Positions 8,515 through 15,632 of a stretch of 38,072 nucleotides of DNA are shown piece after piece. Position numbers and translations under genes: made by a program. Under the pieces are notes generated by a model that saw only the letters and a program-made list of their open reading frames with translations, searched no databases and was not told the DNA's origin. The stretch is from NCBI GenBank assembly GCA_001603955.1, contig LVAA01000065.1, positions 1 through 38,072 of the forward strand. The letters run 5' to 3'. How positions within the stretch are numbered: the first letter of the stretch is position 1; every line of letters starts with the position of its first letter. Source of the stretch: Syntrophobacterales bacterium Delta_02 (lineage in GTDB: Bacteria; Desulfobacterota; Syntrophorhabdia; Syntrophorhabdales; Syntrophorhabdaceae).

Positions 8515-9660
8515 ATGGAAGACACGAAGAAAACGAAACAGCAGCAAACGGGACCGGGTCAGAAAGGGGAAAAGGGTAAGGCTGAGCATGAGAAAAACCC
8601 TTTCATCGATTCCATGACACTCATCAATAAGTCCTACGTGTACGAATTCGCAAGTGAGTGTTATTGCCGGGACCATGGGAGGGCCAGGAAAGAAGTGGTC
8701 GGGAATTCGGTTGCCCAGATCTGGGGCGAACCAAACTTCAAGTTCATAAAGCAGCACCTGGACCGGTGTTTTGCCGGTAATGTCGTGCGCTACGAGAACT
8801 GGCTGGAATTTCCCGGCGAGGAACCGAAATTCTACCGCGTTACGTACTCGCCGTACTTCAACCCGGCGGGTTACGTTACTCATGCCGTGGTGGCGTCCGA
8901 GGACATCACGGATTTCAAGAAGGAAGAAGAGTCCATGGAGAAGAGCGATCCGGGTTTCAGGGCTCTTTTAAGGAATATGCACTACGGGGTTTTCACCTTC
9001 GACCTGGAAGGACGGTTCACCTTCGTCAACGATGTGATAGTGAAGAGGTCGGGATATCCGAGAGAATGGTACGTGGGGAAAAGCCTCTTCGACGTGGTCC
9101 GCCCCCAGGAAAGAGATGAGGTTCGCAAGCATTTCAAGGCGACGGCGCGCGGAGAGCTGGTAGCGCCCTACGAGTTCTCCTTCGTCAAGGCCGCCGACGA
9201 GATCGCCTGGGCCCATATCAGCACGACACCCATACGGGAAGGCGGGCAGATCGTGGGGGTCCTCGGCGTAATGCTGGATATTACGAAACGTGTCCAATCG
9301 GAACGGGCTCTCATCGAAAGCGAAGAGAAATACCGGAGGCTTTTCGAGGAATCGCGAGACGCCATCTTCATCACCGACAGCGAGGGAAGGCTTACGGATG
9401 TGAACAGGGCCTTCTTGAAGCTCTTCGGCTATAAGAAGGAAGAGATCGAAGGGTTGCGGGCCATCGACACATACCTGAACAAGGAGGAGTGCCTGAGCTA
9501 CATGAAGGAAGTTGAAAAGGAGGGCTTCGTCGAGGATTTTGCCGTGAAATTGAAGAAGAAGGACGGATCGGTGATGGAGTGTCTTCTGAACGGAACGCCT
9601 CTGCGCGGTCTTGATGGGATGATCAGGGGCTATCAGGGCATCGCGAGACAGGAGAGATAG
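8515..9660 (+). CDS. Soluble multi-PAS sensory protein without output domain
   Basis: A 381-aa cytoplasmic protein made of three PAS domains. The first (about 25-140) has its PAC end YVTHAVVASEDITDFKKEEE; the second (about 145-260) starts FRALLRNMHYGVFTFDLEGR and ends QIVGVLGVMLDITKRVQSER; the third (about 270-381) starts KYRRLFEESRDAIFITDSEGR and ends MIRGYQGIARQER at the stop. No histidine kinase, GGDEF, HTH or other effector is present, and the downstream sequence does not continue the frame. The first ~20 residues are charged and low-complexity (KKTKQQQTGPGQKGEKGK). It could modulate a separate kinase by protein contact; ligand unknown. Confidence 0.82.
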   Translation: MEDTKKTKQQQTGPGQKGEKGKAEHEKNPFIDSMTLINKSYVYEFASECYCRDHGRARKEVVGNSVAQIWGEPNFKFIKQHLDRCFAGNVVRYENWLEFPGEEPKFYRVTYSPYFNPAGYVTHAVVASEDITDFKKEEESMEKSDPGFRALLRNMHYGVFTFDLEGRFTFVNDVIVKRSGYPREWYVGKSLFDVVRPQERDEVRKHFKATARGELVAPYEFSFVKAADEIAWAHISTTPIREGGQIVGVLGVMLDITKRVQSERALIESEEKYRRLFEESRDAIFITDSEGRLTDVNRAFLKLFGYKKEEIEGLRAIDTYLNKEECLSYMKEVEKEGFVEDFAVKLKKKDGSVMECLLNGTPLRGLDGMIRGYQGIARQER

Positions 9661-9702
9661 GCAGGGTACAGCCGAAATAGTCAGGCATCAGGTTCAAGCG
9701 TT

Positions 9703-9735
9703 GGAGGGCCGCTTATACAGGGCCCTCCATTCTTT
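9703..9735 (+). terminator. Probable terminator after the PAS gene
   Basis: GGAGGGCC (9703-9710), a 10-base loop and GGCCCTCC (9721-9728) form a perfect 8-bp stem 43 bp after the stop, followed by a T-rich but broken tail (ATTCTTTC). It lies between two convergent genes and may act from both sides. Confidence 0.55.
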
Positions 9736-9829
9736 CATCCATCTTCATTCTTATCGTTCGTTTCTCCCGCAGTCATGCGCGGACCGGGACCGCAGGATGG
9801 ACCTCCGGCGGCACCCGGGGACGGCCGCC

Positions 9830-11530
9830 TCATTTTTCGCGCGGGAAAGGCCAGGCCATGATGCCGCCCTCCATCACCCTGACGTTCTTCCAGCCGTGCG
9901 CCTGCAAGAGGCGGGCAGCTTCGTACCCGCGCAGGGATATCTTGCAGTAGCAGACGATCTCGGTGTCCTTGTCCCGAGGGATCTCGTCGAGACGTTTTCT
10001 CAGCATCCCGATCGGTATCAGGGTCTCGCCTATGCCGAGCCGCATCTGTTCGTACTCATCGGGACCCCGCGTGTCGAGGAAGAAGACCTTTTCTTTCCTG
10101 TCGACCTTTTCCTTCACCTCGGTGCACGATATTCCCTTCATGAAGCCCCTGAGCTTGTTCTGCACGATGTGCGCCGAAGCGATCCCGTGGTCTATGGCAA
10201 GGGAGAAAGGCGGCGCGTAGGGCAGGTCGGCGTTCACCATGTCTTCCACCGTGAGCCCGCCCTTGATGGCCATCGCCCACTGGGCGATCTGCTTGCTCAC
10301 GTCGCCCAGACCGACGCACTGCGCGCCGAGGATCCTGCCCGAGGGCTTGTCGACGACAACCTTTGTGATGAGCATCTTTCCTTCCATGAAACCCGGTTTA
10401 TCGGGGCTGGCGTTGATCGCTGTCTCGATCTCGTCAAAGCCCGATTCCCGGGCCGCCTTCTCCGACAGGCCCGTTGAGCCCGCAGTGCAGTCGAACACCT
10501 TGCAGATGCCCGTCTGGATCGTTCCGGGAAAGGTCGCCTGGTTGCCCAGCGCGGCATTCTCCCCCGCCACGCGTCCCTCCAGGTTCGCGAGGTCTCCGTA
10601 GGGTGCCAGGACCTTTTTGCCGGTAATGAGGTTGTCCACTTCGACGCAGTCGCCAACGGCATAGATATCGGGATCGGACGTTTGCATGTGCTTGTTGACG
10701 GCGATGCCGCCGGTTTGCCCGATCTCGAGGCCCGCTTCGCTCGCGAGCCTGGCGTTGGGTCTCACTCCTATGGCCACCACGGCGAGTTCGCAGGGAAGCT
10801 CCGTGCCGTTGTTGAGCTTGACGGCGGTGAGCTTGCCGTTCTCGCCCAGGAAGGCCGCGAGTCCGTTTCGGGTTATCACGTTGGCGTTCCTGCTCTTCAC
10901 GTGGTTCTCGACGAGCTTGGCCATTTCCCAGTCAAGGAAGGTGAGGAGTTGCGGCAGGAGTTCGACCACGGTGATCTCCATCCCGGCCAGTTCAAGGGCC
11001 TCGCTCGTTTCAATGCCGATCAGCCCCCCTCCGATGATGACGGTCTTCTTGATCTTTCCTTCATCCCGCACCTTTCTGAGGTAATCCGCGTCGCGCATCG
11101 ACTGCAGGGTGGTTATGCCTGACAGCTCCGTGCCGGGGACGGGGGGAAACCTGGGGATCGAACCCGTCGCGATGATGAGCTTGTCGTATTCGATAGCTGT
11201 CACTTCATCGGACCTGAGGTCCCTGCATGTCACGGTCCTGGCCTGACGGTCGATGCTGAGCGCCTCGGTCTCGGTCTTCGCGACTATGCCCTTGGCGTTG
11301 ATATAGAACCTGGGGTCCCTGGTGACACCCGTGGGCGTGCTGAGCAGCATGTTCCTGTCATCAAAGAAGCCGCCCACATAGTAAGGATACCCGCATGAGG
11401 CCATGGAAAGGTCGGGGTCCTTCTGGATTATGGTGATATCGGCCGTCTCGTCCATCCTGCGAGCCCGGGCCGCCGCCTTCGGGCCGGCCGCCGACCCGCC
11501 GATAACGACTATCTTTCTTGTTCTGGTCAT
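9830..11530 (-). CDS. CoA-disulfide reductase/NAD(P)H oxidase-type flavoprotein fused to rhodanese
   Basis: A 566-aa FAD-dependent pyridine nucleotide-disulfide oxidoreductase of the CoADR-RHD/Npsr type, which reduces CoA-disulfide or CoA-persulfide and can release sulfide with help of its rhodanese domain. FAD site: IVVIGGSAAGPKAAARARR at the N-terminus. The single active-site Cys46 is in MASCGYPYYVGG. The NAD(P)H site is TVIIGGGLIGIETSEALELAG (about 162-182), and the second FAD site DPDIYAVGDCVEV. The C-terminal rhodanese domain has FLDTRGPDEYEQ and active loop CKISLRG (Cys529). The gene stands alone, facing a promoter with a strong palindrome at 11623. A role in persulfide or oxidative-stress handling is inferred. 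Confidence 0.88.
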   Translation of the reverse strand: MTRTRKIVVIGGSAAGPKAAARARRMDETADITIIQKDPDLSMASCGYPYYVGGFFDDRNMLLSTPTGVTRDPRFYINAKGIVAKTETEALSIDRQARTVTCRDLRSDEVTAIEYDKLIIATGSIPRFPPVPGTELSGITTLQSMRDADYLRKVRDEGKIKKTVIIGGGLIGIETSEALELAGMEITVVELLPQLLTFLDWEMAKLVENHVKSRNANVITRNGLAAFLGENGKLTAVKLNNGTELPCELAVVAIGVRPNARLASEAGLEIGQTGGIAVNKHMQTSDPDIYAVGDCVEVDNLITGKKVLAPYGDLANLEGRVAGENAALGNQATFPGTIQTGICKVFDCTAGSTGLSEKAARESGFDEIETAINASPDKPGFMEGKMLITKVVVDKPSGRILGAQCVGLGDVSKQIAQWAMAIKGGLTVEDMVNADLPYAPPFSLAIDHGIASAHIVQNKLRGFMKGISCTEVKEKVDRKEKVFFLDTRGPDEYEQMRLGIGETLIPIGMLRKRLDEIPRDKDTEIVCYCKISLRGYEAARLLQAHGWKNVRVMEGGIMAWPFPREK

Positions 11531-11622
11531 GGGGTTCCTCCTTTTTGATGGGAATGATGCATAGCGGATCCTGTGTTGCGGCGGGTACCCAAAGACTCTG
11601 CGAGCTCCGTGGCATCCTGATC

Positions 11623-11644
11623 TATATCATAAGTTCATGATATA
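11623..11644. promoter_or_regulatory. Perfect 8-bp inverted repeat, operator candidate upstream of the flavoprotein gene
   Basis: TATATCAT (11623-11630), spacer AAGTTC, ATGATATA (11637-11644). On the minus strand it contains TGATATAGA, which can serve as an extended -10 for the flavoprotein gene whose ATG is at 11530. A repressor bound to the palindrome would cover the -10. The regulator is not in the window as far as I can tell. Confidence 0.55.
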
Positions 11645-11821
11645 TACTCATAACCGGAAAATCAAGCGCGACGGGAAGGAGACCGCGTCACAGCGGGGCG
11701 TCCGGGATCACGGACCGGGGGGGGATCTGGTCACGTCCCTCTACCCTTATATACGGTAGAAAAGGGAAAAGCAAGAAAGGACGTGAGAGACGTGATGTCA
11801 CCCGGTGCCGGGAATCGGTAA

Positions 11822-11850
11822 TTGACCTTTTGCGGGCGTGGAGCTATAGT
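11822..11850 (+). promoter_or_regulatory. Promoter of the 11900 gene
   Basis: TTGACC (11822-11827), 17-base spacer, TATAGT (11845-11850), 50 bp before the chosen ATG at 11900. The remaining part of the 11531-11899 spacer holds the flavoprotein operator region and no visible gene. Confidence 0.55.
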
Positions 11851-11899
11851 TGGTTAATTGTCGCAGGGGCGATATCCACAGCACACAAAGGACGGGATC

Positions 11900-13075
11900 A
11901 TGGAAAGGGAGCAGAAAATAGCCGCGGCGTCAGAGATCATGGAGGTGTTTGCCGGGCTCACGGGGCTCGCTCCGGAGGAACCGTCTCCGAAACGGTACCT
12001 GTGGACGGACGTGTATGGCGTTTGTAATCTTCTTGGTCTTTACCGGGAAACGGGGGATGTGACGTACAGGGATCTTGCGCTGCGGCTGGTGGAACAGGTG
12101 CACCACGTGCTCGGCAGGTACCGCAGGGGCGACGCGAGGCAGGGCTGGATCAGTGGGCTTGACGAGGATGAGGGCGGGGACCACCCGACGGCGGGAGGCC
12201 TGAGGATCGGCAAGAAACTCGGCGAACGCGGCCCCGACGAACCTCTCGACGAGAACAGGGAGTGGGACAGGGACGGGCAGTACTTCCACTACCTCACGAA
12301 GTGGATGCACGTGCTCAACCTGGTCACGCGCGTGACTGGCGAATTCAGGTACAACCGGTGGGCGATGGAACTCGCGAAGGCGGCGCACCGCGGGTTTGTC
12401 TACACCGTTCCCGGAACGCAGGCAAGGCGGATGTTCTGGAAGATGAGCACCGATCTTTCCTATCCCCTTGTCACCTCCATGGGGCACCACGACCCGCTCG
12501 ACGGGCTCATTACCTTTATCCAGCTCGAGGCAACGGGGATGGAGGACCCTGACAGGCCGGAACACCTGGGCCTTGCGGCCGAGATCGATGATCTTGCCCG
12601 TATTTGCGAGGAAAAGGACTGGCAGACGGACGACCTTCTCGGCCTGGGGGGCCTCCTGGCCGATGCCTTCCGGGTGGCGCAGCTTTTCGTAAAGGGCGAC
12701 ATCGAAGGCTCCGACACGCTCAGGGTGATCCTTGATGCTTCTCTGCCGGGCCTCAAGTACCCCGACAGGGAGAACTTCCTCTACGTGCCCGCCCGATTCC
12801 GCCTTGCTTTCCGGGAACTGGGGTTGTCGATCGGGTTCCATGCCCTCGAAGAGCTGGAGTTGCTCATCGAACAGAACCGGGATGCCTTCGCGGGTGACCG
12901 GGACATCGCCATCCTCATGAAGACCCTCTGGAAGTACCAGCCCCTGGGAGAAAAGATCGAGACCTTCTGGCTCGACCCGGTCAACCAGAAGACCGATGTA
13001 TGGAAGGAGCACCGCCACATAAACATGGTCATGCTTGCAACAAGTCTAGTCCCGGAAGGATTTCTGATGCTCTAA
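11900..13075 (+). CDS. Soluble protein of unknown function, alpha-helical, possibly an (alpha/alpha) toroid
   Basis: A 391-aa cytoplasmic protein that I do not recognise as a named family. There is no signal peptide or membrane segment. The helical, aromatic- and acid-rich pattern (YLWTDVYGVCNLLGLYRETG, DENREWDRDGQYFHYLTKWM, MFWKMSTDLSYPLVTSMGHHD) resembles six-hairpin glycosidase/N-acylglucosamine 2-epimerase-like helical barrels, but this is impression only. Conserved-looking polar clusters include SGLDEDEGGDHPTAGG and WKEHRHINMVML. The ATG at 11900 has a modest ribosome site (AAAGGACGGGAT). A promoter lies at 11822, and a 9-nt-unit inverted repeat follows the stop. Confidence 0.6.
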   Translation: MEREQKIAAASEIMEVFAGLTGLAPEEPSPKRYLWTDVYGVCNLLGLYRETGDVTYRDLALRLVEQVHHVLGRYRRGDARQGWISGLDEDEGGDHPTAGGLRIGKKLGERGPDEPLDENREWDRDGQYFHYLTKWMHVLNLVTRVTGEFRYNRWAMELAKAAHRGFVYTVPGTQARRMFWKMSTDLSYPLVTSMGHHDPLDGLITFIQLEATGMEDPDRPEHLGLAAEIDDLARICEEKDWQTDDLLGLGGLLADAFRVAQLFVKGDIEGSDTLRVILDASLPGLKYPDRENFLYVPARFRLAFRELGLSIGFHALEELELLIEQNRDAFAGDRDIAILMKTLWKYQPLGEKIETFWLDPVNQKTDVWKEHRHINMVMLATSLVPEGFLML

Positions 13076-13077
13076 GA

Positions 13078-13246
13078 CCGGTGGAACCGGTGGAACCGTT
13101 AGAACGGTTGGAACGATACATCCAAGGTCTTTGACTTGAAACCTGAAACTGTCCTTCCTTCCTTGACCTCTTCAACGGTCTTACCAGCGTTCTTACGATC
13201 TTAACAATTCCAACGGCTCTAACGGCTTTAACGGTTCTAACGGTTC
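13078..13246. repeat. Inverted repeat element built from 9-nt units
   Basis: Immediately after the stop codon, four in-register units CCGGTGGAA, CCGGTGGAA, CCGTTAGAA, CGGTTGGAA (13078-13113) face an inverted array ending TTCCAACGG, CTCTAACGG, CTTTAACGG, TTCTAACGG (13208-13243). GAACCGTTAGAAC (13093-13105) is perfectly inverted at 13234-13246. The roughly 75-bp centre is not repeated. Transcribed, the two arrays could pair as a long imperfect hairpin. A second element of the same design lies at 34866-34986. Confidence 0.65.
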
Positions 13247-13546
13247 ATGAATCACCATATTGTCCCGAGTATCGCCAGATGGCCCGGTGTTCCCGGCGTC
13301 CTGTCGGACCGATGTCTGGGACGCGGTTGTGCCCGACGCATCGTGACACACCCCTGCCCGGAGACTCCTCGTTTCGTCGCGTGTGCCGGGCCCCCGGGCG
13401 GGGCTCTTCGTGCTGTCGTCTGCCGGGAACGGTCCTTTCTTTTCCCTTGTGGCACATTTGCTTTCATCGAGAAACCTTTTTCCTTCGTTCCGGCAAATAA
13501 AAGGGGCGATGCCCGGGACGATGTGGTAACATGAGCGTGCAAAGGT
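13247..13546. other. 300-bp spacer before the omptin gene, no gene seen
   Basis: Short open frames exist on both strands but have proline/arginine-rich, non-protein-like translations and no ribosome sites. TGGTAACAT at 13524-13532 resembles an extended -10 element but lies very close to the omptin ATG at 13547. Confidence 0.4.
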
Positions 13547-14554
13547 ATGGCGCTCACCGCACAGACAAGCCGTCCATTCCGTGCCCGTTGTCACGTTCCG
13601 CTGATAGTGCTTCTTCTGTTCCTTTTCTCCTCTCTCGCGGTCGAGTCGCCGGCAGGGGCCTTCGAAGAGGGTGTCTCCACCCCCCTGACACCGTCATTTT
13701 CCGTCGGGGCGAAGATCAAGTATCTCTTCAAGAGCCATACCTCCTATGAGTTCGGCAACCCTCTTCCTCCCTGCCAGGAGCCGCTCAGCCGTTTGGAATT
13801 TCCCCTGGATACTTGGTGGGCCGGGCTGGACATGAGATTGAGGTTCCCCCGCTTCTCCGTCGGGTTGGAGGCCCTTACCAGCGTGAAGCAGAACGCGCAC
13901 GGCGAGTTCGAGGACTCCGACTGGGATAATCCCGACGAAAAGACCATCTACAGCACATCACAGATGCGAGTTGCTCCCAGTTACATGGTGCGTTTTGACG
14001 CGGACCTCGAGGTCTCCGACTGGCTCAGCCTGCCGGGATGGCTGAAGATAAGGCCCGTCGGGGGAATGCGCTATCAGAGGTTCAATCTCATCAGCCACGA
14101 CGGTATACAGTACGATCTAACCGGGGCGTCGGGGAATGCCCTCCTCCCCGGGGAAGGCATCCGTTTCAAGCAGACATACTGGCACTATTTTGTCGGTCTG
14201 CGCTCAGTAATCGACCTTTCCCGACCGACGGGCATACCTTCCCTGAGCCTCAACCTGCAGGCCGACTGGGCCTACGTGGAAGGCATGAACGAGGACAATC
14301 ATCTGCTCAGGGCAGGCAGGCGGTTCACGTACGAGGACACGTACGGCGAGGCCTGGCATTGCTCGATGGGGTTGAAAAAGGAGCTGGGCAAAGGTTTTTC
14401 GATCGGCCTGGACGGCGACTACCTAACGGTGTCCACCACGGGCAACCACCGTCTCCTGAACCGGACCTTTGACATCGACATGAGCTTTTCGAACGGGGTA
14501 AAGGTGTGGTCCGACCAGTTGAGCCTGTCGCTGACCCTCGAGTACCGATTTTGA
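13547..14554 (+). CDS. Omptin-family outer-membrane aspartyl protease
   Basis: A 335-aa outer-membrane beta-barrel of the omptin (OmpT/Pla) peptidase family, which cleaves exposed peptides at the cell surface. The signal peptide is about residues 12-38 (VPLIVLLLFLFSSLAVES core, then PAGA). Omptin landmarks are in order: TSYEFGNP and LSRLEFPLDTWW near 66-91, GEFEDSDWDNPDE with Asp123 and Asp125 matching the OmpT Asp83/Asp85 pair, and NEDNHLL with Asp250 and His252 matching the Asp210/His212 pair. The C-terminus SLSLTLEYRF ends in Phe as expected of Bam-inserted barrels. All four catalytic residues appear present. The start has only AAAGG one base before ATG, so the exact N-terminus is less sure. 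Most known omptins are enterobacterial; this is a distant relative. Confidence 0.75.
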   Translation: MALTAQTSRPFRARCHVPLIVLLLFLFSSLAVESPAGAFEEGVSTPLTPSFSVGAKIKYLFKSHTSYEFGNPLPPCQEPLSRLEFPLDTWWAGLDMRLRFPRFSVGLEALTSVKQNAHGEFEDSDWDNPDEKTIYSTSQMRVAPSYMVRFDADLEVSDWLSLPGWLKIRPVGGMRYQRFNLISHDGIQYDLTGASGNALLPGEGIRFKQTYWHYFVGLRSVIDLSRPTGIPSLSLNLQADWAYVEGMNEDNHLLRAGRRFTYEDTYGEAWHCSMGLKKELGKGFSIGLDGDYLTVSTTGNHRLLNRTFDIDMSFSNGVKVWSDQLSLSLTLEYRF

Positions 14555-14672
14555 CGAAAGACCTTTTCAGAGCGGGTGCCCAGGATATGCGCCGTGTTGC
14601 CAGAGGGAATTAAACGGTGAACCGGCCGCGCGGCGCATGCCTGGACTGTGAGTTCCTACCCCCACTAACCTG

Positions 14673-15470
14673 CTACCTGCCCTTCGCAGGGTTCCCCTTC
14701 TTCTTTGTGATCGATCTTCTATACTGGCTGCCAAACTTCTCGATTAGCCTGTCCACCGTTCCATTGTTGATGAGCTCGTCGAGCTTCTTGTTGATCTGCG
14801 GAAGGTACTTCACATAGGGAGACTTCCTGGAGAACCCTATGTACCAGTTTTCCACGCAGATCTCCTTGGAAAGGAGTTCTACCTCGTTCGTTATTCCGAG
14901 CTTATCCGCCTCGAAGAGACCGGAGTACATGGCGTAGATGAAATAGTCGGCACGGCCCTTCAGGAGTTTCGAAAAGCTCTCTTCCACTGTCGCCGAGCGG
15001 GTGACGGTAAGCTTCTGGGAAAGGAACTTGTCGAAGGCCTGACCGAAACTGTCACCGACGGTCGTCACGCCTTTCTTCCCGATGAGGTCGTCCCATTTTG
15101 CATAGGGAAACCTCTTGCCCCTGGCCACGAACGCCACCACGGGATCCTTGGCGTAGGGATTGGAGTACTCGAAGAAGGCCTTTCTGTCCTGCGTCATGTA
15201 CAGCCCCACGAGCACGTCCACCCTGCCTTCCTTCGCCTCTTGCTGGACCTTGCTCCAGTTCCCGCTGTAGGGTGTCTTCACGGTGACCTTGAGGTCCTTG
15301 AAGAGGAGCTTCACGAGTTCGGGCCCGGCGCCGACGATGTTGTTGCCGTCTTTCCACATGATGGGGGCATACTCGGGATGTCCTGAGGCCACGAGTGTTT
15401 CCGAGGCCGGGGCAATGCCGGGGAACATAAGGCACATAACCGCGGCAGCAAAGATAAGATAGCGTTTCAT
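14673..15470 (-). CDS. Periplasmic solute-binding protein, family 3
   Basis: A 265-aa secreted protein with a clear signal peptide (MKRYLIFAAAVMCLMFPGIAPASE) and the fold of amino-acid-type extracellular solute-binding proteins: VASGHPEYAPIMWKDGNNIVGAGPELVKLL near the mature N-terminus, RVDVLVGLYMTQDRKAFFEYSNPY, WDDLIGKKGVTTVGDSFGQAFDKFL, and ADYFIYAMYSGLFEADKLG. No permease or ATPase gene is nearby, so it may work with a distant transporter or as a sensory binding protein. It follows the hybrid kinase gene on the same strand 162 bp downstream. Ligand unknown. Confidence 0.82.
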   Translation of the reverse strand: MKRYLIFAAAVMCLMFPGIAPASETLVASGHPEYAPIMWKDGNNIVGAGPELVKLLFKDLKVTVKTPYSGNWSKVQQEAKEGRVDVLVGLYMTQDRKAFFEYSNPYAKDPVVAFVARGKRFPYAKWDDLIGKKGVTTVGDSFGQAFDKFLSQKLTVTRSATVEESFSKLLKGRADYFIYAMYSGLFEADKLGITNEVELLSKEICVENWYIGFSRKSPYVKYLPQINKKLDELINNGTVDRLIEKFGSQYRRSITKKKGNPAKGR

Positions 15471-15632
15471 GCAGTACCCCTTTTCCAGAAGAATGTGCCT
15501 TGTCGAAAGTGAAAAAATACTACCATAATCTCTTCCCCGTTAAAAACAAATTCACCGGTATCTTTCATTTTATGGTGCTATGGTATACGGTCCGCGCTCC
15601 CGGGAAGAGAGCGGGACGACCGGGGACGCCTG

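Noticed and set aside
11930-13018. Long antisense open frame opposite the 391-aa unknown gene
   Set aside because: The plus-strand frame has promoter, ribosome site and protein-like composition; the antisense one has none of these.
13078-13246. CRISPR array
   Set aside because: Units are 9 nt, contiguous and inverted about a centre, with no spacers and no cas genes.
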